64,000 nucleotides of DNA from Rhea pennata. Its lineage: Eukaryota > Chordata > Aves > Rheiformes > Rheidae. Of this stretch, positions 48,901-60,327 are shown in pieces. The notes under the pieces are model-generated. The model saw nothing but the letters and a program-made list of their open reading frames with translations. It had not been told where the DNA came from and made no database searches. Within the stretch, counting starts at the first letter, position 1. Each line of letters starts with the position of its first letter. The DNA lies in NCBI RefSeq assembly GCF_028389875.1, contig NC_084668.1, forward strand, positions 22,807,493-22,871,492, given 5' to 3'. Made by a program: the position numbers and the translations under genes.

Positions 48901-50923
48901 AATTTGAATGATCAGGGTCAGATGAATTCAACAACAACAACAACAACAACAACAAATCACTACCAAAAGCTTGATTTTAAGCTTTAGCAGCCAAAATCAC
49001 AAACTGTCACAGGCTTGCATATGGCACAAATATTTGCAGAAAAGAGGCTGAGCCTGATGTTTGAAGGACAACTAAAAGTTTGTATAAATGTTTTTCTTGC
49101 AGCTTGACAAAACTCAGATTGCTAGAGTTAAGTATTTGCAGAGTCTAAGCTAAATCTTCATTTTGCCATCATTTTAGGAGAGGCAAGAGGAGAGGTATAA
49201 TCATGGTATTACTCATTTTGTTTATTATATAATAAAAAAATGTTGAAACTTTGTTCCATGGAATATCCTTGAGAATTGGAATTGTCCAAGTTTTTGTTTT
49301 TCTCATTATTGTTCCACTGCCATCTTTTCTGGTCAAGTTTGTCAGTAATCTTTATAACCCTTCAAATACTTGTGGAGAGGAGCTGAGCACTTCCTCTTTA
49401 ATTACATCTGTGAGACTTTCAGAATATTAATATTCTTAGCTTTCCCTTCTTTCTTCAGGCAAAAAATGGCATACAGGATATGAAATGCTGTTCACTGGAA
49501 CCTGATTGGATATATTTCCATCCAGATATGTCAGGTAGAATAATCCACGTTGGACCAAATTTGATAAAGTATGAGCATTTTTTTCCTCAAATTTTATTTT
49601 TGTTAGAAAGTTGGGTAACTTGTAATAAGCATTTTTATTTTAGAATATTACATAAGAGTTACACTACAGTCACAGTAGCACTGCCATTGCTGGTGTGTGC
49701 TGGGTCAGGGAAATGTCTTTATATTAAGAAAAAATAGCATAGCTTCATATAAAATCTGTTCTGGCACAGTTTTGTGAACTTACACAGCTGATAGTTATGT
49801 ACATGCCCAAGCATAGATTTATATAAGAGTGAGCTGGAACCATGGATGATGCAAAAGTCAGAATAGGTTCCAACTTACTGTCTACAAGTATATGTAAATG
49901 TATATGTGTGAGAAAATAAGTTTTTAACTGTGCAAGTTTTATCCTGATTAGCCTATTGGAAAATCTTTAGGGAATTAAAAAAGCTGAGCTGCCAGAAAGA
50001 CTGAACTATCTAAATTTGGATTTCCTATGAAATAATTGTATAAATGGACAATTACTGTGAGTCACCTGGTGGGTAACTCATGGTTGTTGACTCATAATTC
50101 AGAAGATGTTCACAAGATTGACCCCCCTAATGTGAAAACAGGGTATTTTCTGTAACACTAACAGTCTGAAGCATATTTGTGTAAAAATGGCCCTCTCTAT
50201 CTCAACATGTGTTCTTCACATGCTTGTATATTATAATAGTGTATTTTGTTGACTACTTTTAACAATGGATATTAAATACAATTATGGAAGAACAGGTTAA
50301 ATTTTTTACATCTGTGGCATCACTCAGCTTGTTCCATTCCATTTGTAGAGTTTTTACTACTCGTAATGAATGATTTGTGGAATTAAGAGTTTAATTTTGA
50401 AACTTGTGTTCAGGCTGGAACACTCTGAGGGCTGTGTGTCATAAGAAAAATATGTTGAATAATTTTTTTAATAAAGAGTAGCATCTAGGCAATGATTTTT
50501 ACTTCTGAAAATCTCATATGTGCAAAAGCTTCAGTGAAAATAATTGTCTTGTTGCTTATATACTAGTGTTTTGGATTTTTTATTTTTTTTAACAGAATTC
50601 TAGATTTCTTTATCAAAAGTTTACTCAAGCCCACTTTTGAAACCTTATCTCTTTTATAAGTCTGGACTTTGAACCATTGTTGTATATTTTCTAATTCTTT
50701 CATACAGGTTTATTCTGGTGAATTATGAAGTCATATTGCGTAATATTAACAATTAATTTTTCTTATGGTCCTAGATAGCCATTATTACTTGGTAACATAT
50801 TTAACTGTCCACTAACACTTTATTATATTTGAGGCTCTGTATTTTCTGTGTCTTAGCACTAAAATACATCTTTTAAAGTAAGCAGAAAATTAACACCAAG
50901 AATTTCGGCCTTTTTTCTTTCTT

Positions 50924-50954
<31 letters not shown>

Positions 50955-53900
50955 TTTTCTTTTTTCCCCCCTCCATTATCATTAGAAAGAAGCAAAACTG
51001 CCTGTCTTCTTTCTGTGTTCAGACAATATAGAAGGAAGGCCAGCACACTTGTCTGGTCTTGGTTTTTACTTCACTTTTCTTCTTGCTTTGAAGGTTGACA
51101 TCTTCAACAGTACAAAATGAAAAAAAGTCAGTTTGAATTAAATTCTTCATTTAAATGAACAGCCCACCAGTGACAAACAAATGTGGTTTTCATTCTACCC
51201 CCCAAAATAAATTTGTCTTTTTCTTCTTAGTAATGACAGTGTAGAATCTCTGAATGTACTTGTCCCATGAGTCGTCCATAGAATGGGAAACCTTAATTCC
51301 ATAAAGACAGAGGATTTTACACTTTGAGATCCCAAGGTCAGATTTGTAAGCTAAGATAGGGAGAAATGAGGATGGAAAGAGGATGATAGTTTTCTGTTAA
51401 CAACAACTGTTATTATATAACCACAACTGTGACAGTCATCTTATTCCATATGTATTTTTTAAATACTATTTTCAAACAGCAGAGATATTGACATCAGTTG
51501 AACACTCAACTTCAGCTGCTAATTTTGTAGTGAATGAATTTATACAACAAAGCGTAAGAGGTTTTTTATTTCTTTCCTGAAGTGGATAAAGGTTAAATAT
51601 ATTTTAATTTTTCTTCTTTCTTCCACCGAAGTTTTTATTGTTTCCCATTGTGTTATACTTGAAAATAATTCATTCTAAGGCTAAAGCTGGGCTTATTTAT
51701 TCAAAAATCTACTCTTTAAAAAATAATGACATGCATATATTTGATGTCAGTGAATGCGCAGGGGCTGCAAATTATACTTGTCTGACACTTGGATGCATGA
51801 CAACAAAGAGTAATTCTACTCCAAAGAACTACTTTGTCCAAAGCCTAAGTTGTCATATATTCCTTTTTATCAAAGACTTCTCAGTTGGGCCAAAGTTTGG
51901 AAGCTTTGGAAGATGCCCAAACCAAAAGCTTCCTATAAGAAATCAAAGTTGAATTCCAACATTGTAGTTCAGTCCCGTTTCTATTCTAAATGGAGCTTTG
52001 ATCATAGAGATTTATAAAACTGAAAAAATGAATGTGGAACAGTTATTCACTGTCTCACAAGGCAGTGATTTGGAAGGAATGTAATTTTCAGTCAGCAAGT
52101 TTAAAAACAAAGATCTTTCTCATGTAATATTGTAAGTTGTGAATTCCTTGTTCAGAGGATGACGTAGAGGCAAAAATGGAAAATAGGTTTAAAAACGGTT
52201 TGAGCAAGTAAGTATCAATGCATGTAGAAATTTCCAGAATAGATCTTTTGGTGGGTGGCTACTAAACAAGCTGTCTGGATGTAATCTCTGGCTTAAGAAG
52301 TCATTAGACCACAGACTATAAGAAACTAGAGTGAGAAACAGGAGCGATTTGTTCGGCACATGTATCATTCTATACTCTTTTGCTAAACATCTGTAAATAA
52401 TCTCTGTCAGAGACAGGTTATGGGCCCAGTAATATGTTCTTACGTTCCATTAATATATTCTTACTGAAAAATTTGCATATTATGCAGTATGAATATGTAT
52501 CCATCACAGAATATTGAAGCTTGGGAAAGACAGTTCCTGGACAGAACTGCATAAATTCAGCAGTTTGAAGATCTGCAGGCCAAAGCTCTGTCATTGAGCC
52601 CTAGAGACTGGAAAATTTATGACTTTGTCAGAATCAGGAATTCTAGTAAAAACATCTACAGATTTCTCCATGGTAAATGTAGATACTGTCAGGCAACGCT
52701 AGATTTTGATAGGAAAAATATTCTAGGACCGCTGTGCTAAAATGTCATAAATTATTTTTGTAACTTACATTTATTTCAAATGTATTTATTTCTGATATTT
52801 TAATATATCTGATTTTTTTTAATCATAAATATAGGCATATTGTAGTAGGTGGATTGGAATACGACTCTTTTTGTATCTTCTGTTTCTTTTGCAGAGTCTT
52901 GAAGATTAAGGAGATTGAAAATAATGTAACTCAGATGGAAATTGCAGAAGATTTTTTGATTGTGGCCAACAGAGAAAACAGTGTGAGTTTATAGCAACAT
53001 TTTCTAATGTCCAACACCACAATGTATGATTTTTGAGCAGTAAACGGGGGGTTGTACATATGAGTTTTATGGGCCTAATCCAAAGGTTATTGAAAGACAT
53101 TCGTTGTCTTAATTGGACTTCCATTAAGCTGATATGAAAGAAATTTTGAAAATGAACTGCATTTTCAGGATAGCTTTCTGAAGCCTTCAGTCTTATATTA
53201 AGTTCTCAGAATTCACTGTGGTGTACAGAATAACAGTGTATTCACTGATGTTTTCAAAATATACTCAGAAGATGGTGACAGATTTCTTTCAACAGAAGGT
53301 GCCACCAAGAGATAATTGTGTGCATCCCTGGTACTTTGAAGTCATTAAATTGATCGTAGAAATAGCTGAAATGTTTCAAGTCTCTCACAGCTTAGGTGTA
53401 AATTTATAAGACAACCAAGACAACACATCACTGCTGCCGAAAGTATGATTCTTCTGACCTGTCACTCCCCTGTGGCAGATTTGGTACTCATCTAATCCTT
53501 GGTGGGCCAATTTAGCGCACTAAAATAGTAGAAGAGGAATCCAGCAAAAAAAGGTGAGTACTCAGCTACTGTCTTGGTGAGCTGAACTGGAGCTGACAGG
53601 ACCAAGTGGCAAAGGGATAATCTGAACTTTGTGGTAGAAATGAGCTGTTAAATCACCGCAGTTGTCATGAAATGTTTTCTAGTAGAAAATCAAACAAAGA
53701 ATTAAATAACAGAAAAGGTTAAACAGCAGACTTGCAAAGAAAAATTTTTGACTGTGCCTAGAACTGTTTTGTTTCAGCATACAAAGTCACATTTTTACAC
53801 AAAAGCAACTGCTTTATAGTTTGGGTACTAGTCAGTGATACTAATTTTGAAATTACCTTAGAAGAAAAGTATGTGTATTAAAAATCTGTACTAACTTAGG

Positions 53901-56774
53901 AATAAAACTTCTGTTGAACTTAGAGTAAGCTTTGTCACCTAATGACTTTGTGTTTTTGTTATGATTTGTTTCAGAAAGATAATTTTTTGTTGGAATAATA
54001 GCTAAGAAGTACAAGTTCTAATGGTATCTGTGCTGTAGCTTTTCCTTGTGACCTCTGTTAAGACACTGATAACTCCTGTTTTGAATGTTCCCAGTGTTAG
54101 TGATGTCCAGTAGAAATAACTGTAGTGGTTTAAGATACTACTTTCCCCATCTTCTGGAAGAGTTTTAAGAAGCAAATTGGTGATGCCACAGCTGTCTTAA
54201 TTACTATTCCAGCATCTCGGCTTCGGCCACTTCCATTTTTCTAAAAATCAACAACAGCTGAGAAGCTGGCACCTTTTACACATTTGTAAAGCTGAGAATC
54301 TGAGTAAAAGTAGACAGTGGTAATATCTTACTTAAAGCCAGCAAGTTCATCAGCTCTCCTAAGGAGGAGATAGGAGCAACAGAGCTATGCATAGCCAGAC
54401 GTGAATAAAACAAGATAAGGGAGATTTTCATGAAACAGATGCATTGTCAAATAGATACTAACAATCTGTAATACTCTGTGGTCCAAAGTCACTCTTCTCT
54501 TTTTCTTCAAAGGTGAACAGCTCTGTTACTGTAACTGCTTCTGGTCGAGTGGTGAAAAAACGTTTTAACTTGCTGGATGATGATCCAGAGCAAGAGGTAA
54601 CTGTTACGTAGTCAGCAAAAGTGGATCATGGATTATTTAAGAATTTTGGCTAGCCAGAAGTCATTCTTGCTTGAGGTGCAATGGCTGTGACCATTAGCTG
54701 TGTTAATCTTTGAATTCTTTATCCTGCTTCTTTGGCTGTGTTTTTCTTCATAACTCCTAACTACTTCTTTTCTTTCTTATCACTTTCCTCTTTTCTCCTT
54801 GGCTGGCATTTGTGCTTTTGATCTCTTTCTTGCAAGAATTGAGCTTATGCCCCATGAAATCACTGTCATAATTGCATTTAACTTCAGTGGCACAGAATTT
54901 AAATGTTATTCTTCTGTCCATTCAAACATCTCCTTGAAATGTTTCTTCCAAGGCATTTCACAAACTAGTGAAATAAACTTTTTTCTTCTCTGCTTTAGCT
55001 TTATCTAGTGGTTGAAATAATGTCTCTAAACTATCTTTTTTTCCCAATTACTCTGATTAGATTACAGGAGAGGTATTTTCTTTTAAGTGACTGTTTCTTG
55101 AGAATGAAAATACATAAGCGCTACACATACGACCGCCAGAAACTGATGAATTATTTCTTTTTTTGTTTCTGTAGAAATAAATTTAACTATGGTAAAAATA
55201 CAGTTAAGTCCAGTCTAATCCTTAAGTTCTGTAGTTCATTTCTATTTGCTCTTTTCGGCATAATAAAAATTATGGACTGTATCTGCAGACTTTATTTTCT
55301 TCTACTGTTATACTTTATTTGTGATGCTATTAGATATTTTTTCCATTATGGAAGAAAAGACTTGCTTGAAGAGGAGAAAAACAATATACTGTTTAGTCAA
55401 CAGAATGAGTATGTTGCAAGGTTTATGACAATGAGATACAGTCAATTAAGGCAGTTATCATTCAGCTTTTGGTCTCCACTCTTCTCTGTCATATACTCTG
55501 AGTGCCCTGCACAGTTTTGAGCAGTCCATATTTCTCTGGAACTGCTGTTTGTATATACATTTAGAGAGATAAAGAGAGAGAAGCACACAGAGCTCTGGCA
55601 AGAGGATATACGTGTTTCTGTGACTTGAGTTACCCTAATGTGCTCATCCTCTCAAAACTATTTGGTAATAGTTTTAAACCATACTCTAATACATATGCTT
55701 CAGGAGAGAGCATGGAGTCTAAATGATACATTTCTTCCATAATTTTCAAAGTACTTTCAGTGTGATTTTTCTTGTATTTCCTGTATGTTATATATAAAAT
55801 GCATGTTTTCACACATTAGGACTGTTCAGAATATCATTTTCTTCTCTCCCTATCTTAAGGAATTTTGCTTCAATACACTGAACAGTTTGTGTTTGGAAAG
55901 ATACCTGCTGGGTTTGGGGTTGGCAAGGTGTGTGATGTTAGAAGATTTGAACTACATTTTCTTTCCATTTTCTAATTCTTCTTTCATCTGAAAGAAAAGA
56001 GCTATACAATTTAGGGAGAATGAAAAATAACTTTATGTTTGATGTGTACATTTGAGGTTTTGTTTTTCCTAAGACTTTTAAAATTGTGGACTACGAAGAT
56101 GAATTGGATTTGTTATCCATTGTAGCAGTTACTCAAATAGGCGCTGACGGAAGAGCTCATCTTGATTTTCACTGTAATGAACATGGGATTCTACTTAAGA
56201 GTATTCCACTACTGGAATCCTGGGATGTGGTGAGTAGAACTAGTACTTTATTAATGCTAATGCATTGCCATACCGACTTACATATTGTTTCACATTAATT
56301 TAAAGCAAATGTATAAATTGTGTTAGCAAGTGTTATGGATAAGATTTTTATAATATAGTAATTATGACTTAAATTTCTAAGTATTCCATCAGACAGTAGT
56401 TCATTTATCTATGAACTAACCTTAATGGTCTGAATTGTACCCTGTGGCACCTCTTTTATCATTGATTTTATAGGCAACTTAGGATCTGAATTTAGCTCAG
56501 ATGCTCTGAATTGTTTTATGGGTAAGGGACTCTTCACAAGTTGTGGAAATGGAGACTATAATCAAAATTGTTCTTCTCATTTCAGACTTACAGTCATGAA
56601 GTTTATTTTGACAGAGACATTGTATTACATATAGAACAAAAGCCTAACAGGAGGTTCAGTTGTTATGTTTACCAAATGGTCTGCAATACTGCGCAAGAAG
56701 AGGAATGTTCAAGCCATGAAAGAACAGAAAGAGTTTCTTGTAAAAAAGGAGGGAGAATTTTTGAATATACTTAA
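34283..56774 (+). CDS. DCAF17: DCAF17, DDB1- and CUL4-associated factor 17 (whole coding span, 14 exons)
   Basis: Coding exons: 34283-34420, 35597-35700, 37114-37204, 38945-39084, 40302-40380, 40545-40634, 43513-43620, 44142-44247, 47961-48103, 49459-49568, 52895-52982, 54513-54596, 56074-56229, 56586-56774. They join in phase to 1626 nt, 541 residues plus TAA; the human protein is about 520. DCAF17 (C2orf37) is a substrate-receptor candidate of the CUL4-DDB1 ubiquitin ligase and a nucleolar protein; loss in humans causes Woodhouse-Sakati syndrome. Diagnostic stretches: YERGRIYFDNYR, SSDYKSSL, LSWDTPQEV, the FEVSSLENAFQIGG block, WIYFHPD.SGRIIHVGPN, TVTASGRVVKK, LLDDDPEQE, DYEDELDLLS and YSHEVYFDRD. 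Two hydrophobic stretches (about 190-209 and 225-244) fit the reported membrane segments. The N-terminal 26 residues and the C-terminal 30 diverge most from human. Confidence 0.95.
35597..35700 (+). CDS. DCAF17: DCAF17 exon 2
   Basis: The acceptor CTGTTTCAG and donor AGCAG|GTAAAC bound 104 nt. It reads ESTKFKHVWTTHSASPIAYE, then RGRIYFDNYRCCIS (residues 47-80). It is nearly identical to the mammalian exon. Confidence 0.93.
36299..36346. repeat. Perfect 24-bp tandem duplication
   Basis: Two identical 24-bp units, beginning CAGGGCAGGGTAATGG, directly abutting in DCAF17 intron 2. Perfect identity suggests a recent slip. Confidence 0.95.
37114..37204 (+). CDS. DCAF17: DCAF17 exon 3
   Basis: The acceptor TTCCTCCAG and donor CACTG|GTAAGA bound 91 nt (residues 81-111). 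It encodes SIAQEPRILYQKPKSPKSEK, then IEDALLLECAL. The KSEKIEDALL segment is conserved; the rest is a variable linker. Confidence 0.92.
38945..39084 (+). CDS. DCAF17: DCAF17 exon 4
   Basis: The acceptor TTATGTAG and donor TTCAG|GTATTA bound 140 nt. It encodes GETLPSSSDYKSSLVVLTAQ, NWLLRLSADSGEILEKIYLA and GSCCKF (residues 112-157). The NWLLR.SA..G.ILEKIYLA pattern resembles a beta-propeller-like blade. Confidence 0.93.
39938..39989. repeat. Compound (TA)n(CA)n(TA)n microsatellite
   Basis: Alternating TA, then CA, then TA dinucleotides over about 50 bp in DCAF17 intron 4. Confidence 0.97.
40302..40380 (+). CDS. DCAF17: DCAF17 exon 5
   Basis: The acceptor ACAAATAG and donor CGGCAG|GTAGGT bound 79 nt. 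It encodes RYLSWDTPQEVMVIKSAQN, then KLPAAARQ (residues 158-184). LSWDTPQEV is invariant between this sequence and human. Confidence 0.93.
40545..40634 (+). CDS. DCAF17: DCAF17 exon 6: first hydrophobic segment
   Basis: The acceptor TTCCCAG and donor AAAAAG|GTAAGT bound 90 nt (residues 185-214). It includes SVLFYLAVFQVLPLSFIGML, a 20-residue hydrophobic stretch matching the first membrane segment proposed for the human protein, followed by EINKK. Confidence 0.93.
40635..43512 (+). other. DCAF17 intron 6, with possible decayed long-period repeat
   Basis: About 2.9 kb. Between 41.2 and 42.8 kb short phrases recur: CCATGTAT (41538, 41765) followed by GGCCTGTACTGATC (41565) and GGCCTGCACTGATC (41783), spaced 218-227 bp. 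A 10-bp-arm hairpin (AATTGAAATT-TAC-AATTTCAATT) lies near 41648-41670. I could not assign a repeat family. Confidence 0.35.
43513..43620 (+). CDS. DCAF17: DCAF17 exon 7: second hydrophobic segment
   Basis: The acceptor TTTCTCCAG and donor GAAAAG|GTAATG bound 108 nt (residues 215-250). It encodes IFGKSVTDVAVSNGVLIVMY, then SMGLVRLYNFQAISEK. The VLIVMYS.GLVRLY block is the second hydrophobic stretch. Confidence 0.93.
44142..44247 (+). CDS. DCAF17: DCAF17 exon 8
   Basis: The acceptor TTATTATAG and donor ACAG|GTATTT bound 106 nt (residues 251-285). It encodes FMEEPFDLGYEFNWNGQVGI, then VGKYPFGLPCNIKIT. PFGLPCNIKIT is conserved. The middle (GYEFNWNGQVG) differs from the human CRWGGTTGTVG region. 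Confidence 0.92.
44248..47960 (+). other. DCAF17 intron 8
   Basis: About 3.7 kb of AT-rich intron; nothing recognised beyond short homopolymers. Confidence 0.8.
47961..48103 (+). CDS. DCAF17: DCAF17 exon 9
   Basis: The acceptor ATTTGCAG and donor GCTTTG|GTAATA bound 143 nt (residues 286-333). It encodes TPPLLFEVSSLENAFQIGGY, then PWHYIITPNKKKHKGVFHIC and SLKDKAL. This is among the most conserved exons of the gene. Confidence 0.95.
48929..48955. repeat. (CAA)9 microsatellite
   Basis: Nine perfect CAA units in DCAF17 intron 9; a (GTTT)n run lies about 60 bp upstream (48853-48879). Confidence 0.97.
49459..49568 (+). CDS. DCAF17: DCAF17 exon 10
   Basis: The acceptor TTCTTCAG and donor ATAAA|GTATGA bound 110 nt (residues 334-369 plus two bases). 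It encodes AKNGIQDMKCCSLEPDWIYF, then HPDMSGRIIHVGPNLI. The reading frame continues past the donor for about 170 nt as an open shadow that is not coding. Confidence 0.94.
49569..52894 (+). other. DCAF17 intron 10
   Basis: About 3.3 kb. It holds the pyrimidine tract at 50.9 kb. A weak CR1-3'-end-like phrase (CATCACAGAATATTGAAGCT) appears near 52503 but is too short to call. Confidence 0.75.
50911..50970. repeat. Pyrimidine tract, T-rich with periodic C
   Basis: About 60 bases of T interrupted by single C, ending in a short C run, within DCAF17 intron 10. Confidence 0.9.
52895..52982 (+). CDS. DCAF17: DCAF17 exon 11
   Basis: The acceptor TCTTTTGCAG and donor AACAGT|GTGAGT bound 88 nt (residues 370-399). 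It encodes KVLKIKEIENNVTQMEIAED, then FLIVANRENS. The donor contains two overlapping GTs. Only the second (GTGAGT, after 52982) keeps the frame into exon 12. Confidence 0.92.
54513..54596 (+). CDS. DCAF17: DCAF17 exon 12
   Basis: The acceptor CTTCAAAG and donor CAAGAG|GTAACT bound 84 nt (residues 400-427). It encodes VNSSVTVTASGRVVKKRFNL, then LDDDPEQE. The acidic end LDDDPEQE is conserved. Confidence 0.94.
56074..56229 (+). CDS. DCAF17: DCAF17 exon 13
   Basis: The acceptor TTTTTCCTAAG and donor GATGTG|GTGAGT bound 156 nt (residues 428-479). It encodes TFKIVDYEDELDLLSIVAVT, then QIGADGRAHLDFHCNEHGIL and LKSIPLLESWDV. It is very close to the mammalian exon. Confidence 0.95.
56586..56774 (+). 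CDS. DCAF17: DCAF17 last coding exon and stop
   Basis: The acceptor CATTTCAG lies before 56586. The exon encodes TYSHEVYFDRDIVLHIEQKP, NRRFSCYVYQMVCNTAQEEE, then a divergent basic tail CSSHERTERVSCKKGGRIFE-YT and TAA at 56772-56774 (residues 480-541). The tail is about 20 residues longer than the human end. Confidence 0.93.
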   Translation, partial: TYSHEVYFDRDIVLHIEQKPNRRFSCYVYQMVCNTAQEEECSSHERTERVSCKKGGRIFEYT

Positions 56775-57316
56775 GATATAAACAACACTGCAGAGACTTC
56801 AATGTGGATGTTATTAAAGGACTTCATATATATGAATTAGTCAACTCCTGTCTTTCATCCAGTCTTTGATCTTAGCATTTTATGCCATTACAAGAGGTTT
56901 ATTACTTCTCTGTTATAACATGCTATACTTACCTCTAGTCCATAATTTCCTTTTCAGATACTCACCGCTTCATCATTACTACTGAGGTATAGCATTTATT
57001 GCTCCTCTTAGCAACTGGATTGAAATACTGCGTAGCAAAAAGAAAGATTTGGACCTATTGATAATCAACCTACTGTGTTCTGTCTTGATTAGTTTTACCC
57101 TTGCAACTTTAATGCAGACTGTTAATTAAAATAAGTAAAACTGTATAGGATAAATTTTATATATAATATGAAAATGGCAGAATTACCATTAAACCACCTA
57201 GACAAAATGTAATCCTATCCTTTTTGTTTTGTGTGACATATAAAACAACTTAGGTTTTCTGGCTGTGTTTGCTTTGGCTTTAAGAAGTATTAATTTATTC
57301 ATATTTACTGAGATAC

Positions 57317-57345
57317 AGACACACACACACACGCACACACACACA
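57317..57345. repeat. (AC)n microsatellite
   Basis: AC dinucleotides with one G interruption, in the probable DCAF17 3' UTR or just beyond it. Confidence 0.95.
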
Positions 57346-57498
57346 AGCAGTTCTCTGATTCTTTTCGTGTCATGTTCAGGAATTGTTCAGTTTGAGCCAA
57401 AGATACCAAACACCCAGACTGATCACTGAGTGCAGCCTATATAATGCATGAGAGTCCCATGTGGTATATTCAGATTCTGCAGAATGCAAGCCTTCATT

Positions 57499-57522
57499 AA
57501 AAAAAAAATGGGGGGGGGGGGG
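57499..57522. repeat. A10-T-G13 homopolymer block
   Basis: Ten A, one T, then thirteen G on the plus strand. A second G10 run occurs at 59058-59067. Both may be unreliable in read length. Confidence 0.9.
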
Positions 57523-58321
57523 TCGTGGACCTCCCCAAGAATATTTTGAAATGCAAGCCAAAAGTGGCTTTAGTTGAATAGCTCTTGGAGGGGAGGACCA
57601 GTGTTTGTTCTCTCTCTCCTGTTCATCTTACAAATGTAGTAATAAACTCAAATACTTATCTTTTTACTGTAAGCCTTACTAATCAACTGATCATACTTAT
57701 GCAGAAATTTCTATTCTGAGTGTGCATTGGTTAGATATTTGTAGATAGCTTCCTTTCACTAAGAAGCTGTCACCTCTGTCAGTTAAGACAAATCTAAACT
57801 ACTTTACTATGAGAAAGAAAACATTACAGCCTAACTGAAGAAGTAAGGTTACAAAGGGGAAGAGTACTTTTCTCCGACAGTTAAAAGACCAGCAATAAAG
57901 GAAAGTAGAAGTGCATCAGTACTTAAAACAGAGAAAAGATTTCCGCTTCTCTATTTTTTTTCCCTCCTTGTTCTTGGCATAGCACAGGTCTCTTGTTTCT
58001 GCACTTTCCTCTCTCCTTTCCCTGTCCTCTTTCAAACAACTTATGACCAGTGAGTGCTTTAGAGAAAAATATGCTACATTTTTTTCATAATTCTCGTTTA
58101 TCTTCTATTATTTTTGATGTATGCAAATTACTTTCTATAGCTATGAACACAGCAATTTATTGTTTAAAGTCAGATATCAGAATCTTTATTAAGAGCTATT
58201 AAATGAAAATAGGCTGATGAGATTAAAAGTATCCTTTTAAGGGAAAAGTCCAGCTCATGAATCTTCCATTTGTGGCCAGAGTAGACAGGGAAATAGGCAT
58301 ACTGAGGCTACTGAATAGTCC

Positions 58322-58350
58322 TTTTTTTTTTTTTATTATTTTTTTTTTTA
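58322..58350. repeat. T-rich low-complexity tract
   Basis: T runs split by ATTA, about 29 bp, in the region downstream of DCAF17. Confidence 0.9.
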
Positions 58351-60294
58351 TAACCAAAAAGGTACAATAACCATTTTGCTGCTCTTCAGAAGTATCATCA
58401 TTATAAATATGTTCCATCCTGGAAGGTCATGCACAGGTATTTTCATTCAGAAATAGGAGAGATGTAATTGTTTAATTTAAAAAACTCCAAAAGCTATTAA
58501 AGCATAGTGAATTCAGAATGACTAGCCCTGAATACTTTTCTGGATATACTCATAATCCTATTTATAAAACAGCCAGGACATACTAGAGAATTGGTCAGTA
58601 AATGGTTATGGGTTGTGCTTTTCAAGTTGTGAACTATGTTGACTTCTGTACCTATTATAGCCCCACAAAATTTCAAAAATAAATTTTTATTTAAAAGGGA
58701 ATAAAATCTTGACTACAGCTTGTAGTATTTACATTTCAAAAATACCCTATACCTGAACCAAACAAATTTCTGCATGCTTGATTGCAGGCTACTTGAGTCA
58801 ACAACTTTTATTTCAAGTTAAATTTTGAAACACAAACCTCAACCACTAGACATAGGTACTAGTTTACTTTGCCAGTAGATTTCGTATGTAAGGCACTTAA
58901 GCAATTTTTGGTTGCTGGTGCTGGTAGAGCAGCTGTACATTTTTCATAGTGTAAATTAGATACTTGGAAAGCTCTTACACAATCTGAGTAATTCAGTATG
59001 CTAAAGAGTATTTGTAAAGTGGAGAAATTCTGAGAATGCTCACATGGTTCCCATTAAGGGGGGGGGGAAATATTTCTGTGCACATGGTCAGCATAATCAT
59101 TTCAAAAAAAAAAAGGACTAACTTATTCACATGTATTTTACTTCCAATTTATGAATTTGAAAAGATGAACAAAATGAGACAAAAATATTTTTTACTCTTC
59201 ACAGACGGTAACTAAGTGCTTTGTGATCAGCAAATCCATTTACTGATAGTTCCCTGTTTTACAGAAAATTGGACTAAGGAACTATTTCTGTGAAATTCTG
59301 AGTTATGTTACGTAGGAATTTTGGTTGGTACTTACCACTAAGGTCCTGTTTTCCAGAGTCTGCAGATAAAGCCTCAAGTAATCAGGCTTTAAATGCATAC
59401 TTTATATTATAGATAGAAGTTTAAAAGCCCATTCTTCCATTGTTTTTGCTGGCACTAAATGCCCAAGAAAAAAATACGTAAGTGTACCTAAAATATATAT
59501 ATATATATGACCTGTTAATACTTTCAAGTGTATATTACAAACATAAAATTGAAGGGATCTTAGCTATTCTTGCCAACATTCTCAGTTAGATGACATCACG
59601 CAAACTTTCTACACTGTTTTTTTAATTTTTTTTTCTTCCGGATATGTCCTGTCACTTAAGCAGCAGTTTCTTGCTTATTTTACTCTCATTTTGTCTTTTG
59701 TTTTCTTATTATTATTCAGAAAAATACCATTTATTTTACTTAACTGTAGTTGAAAGCGGCCCAAAAAGTCACCAGAAACAACAAAAATATATATATTTTT
59801 CCTTATGGAACTGTGCCACATATCCCAAACGTTGGAATAGCTAATGAACAAATTAATTTGTTTCCCAGTTAAGATACAGGTTGCTATTAGGAATACCTGG
59901 TAGATTGTTGTCACAGTCTTAGATACTCAGAGAGGGCTACTTGAAGCTCTCTTGTTGCTAGATTTGGCATTTACGCAATTAGAATTCTAACTCTTATTTC
60001 TGCTTTAGTGAAGTTACAAAATGATGACTTAACCTTCAAGAGCAGCAAAAAGACTTCTGTCAATTCATTCTGCTGCTTACAGATAAGTACATTCAAAGTA
60101 GTACAACTGCTTGCTTTGAATACAAGAAATTACAAACTGCAAAAACAGGGTGTTTAAAATAATAAAAGAAACTAGATATGCCTGTAACAGCAAGTAGATA
60201 CAATGATGCAATTACAAGAACTGTTCTTGTTGGCATAGCCTAACAACTTAATAAATGGGGAGTAGAAATTCCTTATTCCTGGATGAATGGGAGG

Positions 60295-60327
60295 AGGAAT
60301 ATTACATTCTTAGGAATATTACATTCT
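60295..60327. repeat. 16-bp direct repeat, one base apart
   Basis: AGGAATATTACATTCT occurs at 60295-60310 and again at 60312-60327, in the region downstream of DCAF17. Confidence 0.95.

Larger units (their letters stand above)
56813..57646 (+). terminator. DCAF17 3' UTR with candidate poly(A) signals
   Basis: Hexamers downstream of the stop are ATTAAA at 56813-56818 and 57125-57130, and AATAAA at 57641-57646. The last is the only canonical hexamer noted here and would give a 3' UTR of about 0.9 kb. The stretch includes an (AC)n run and an A/G homopolymer block. Which site is used is not determined. Confidence 0.35.

Noticed and set aside
52500-52560. CR1 3'-end fragment
   Set aside because: Only about 40 bases of loose similarity on one side; below what I would call.
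55008-55520. 170-codon plus-strand ORF in DCAF17 intron 12
   Set aside because: Phe/Tyr/Leu-rich AT-composition shadow, no domain, and not in phase with a splice pair that would fit DCAF17.
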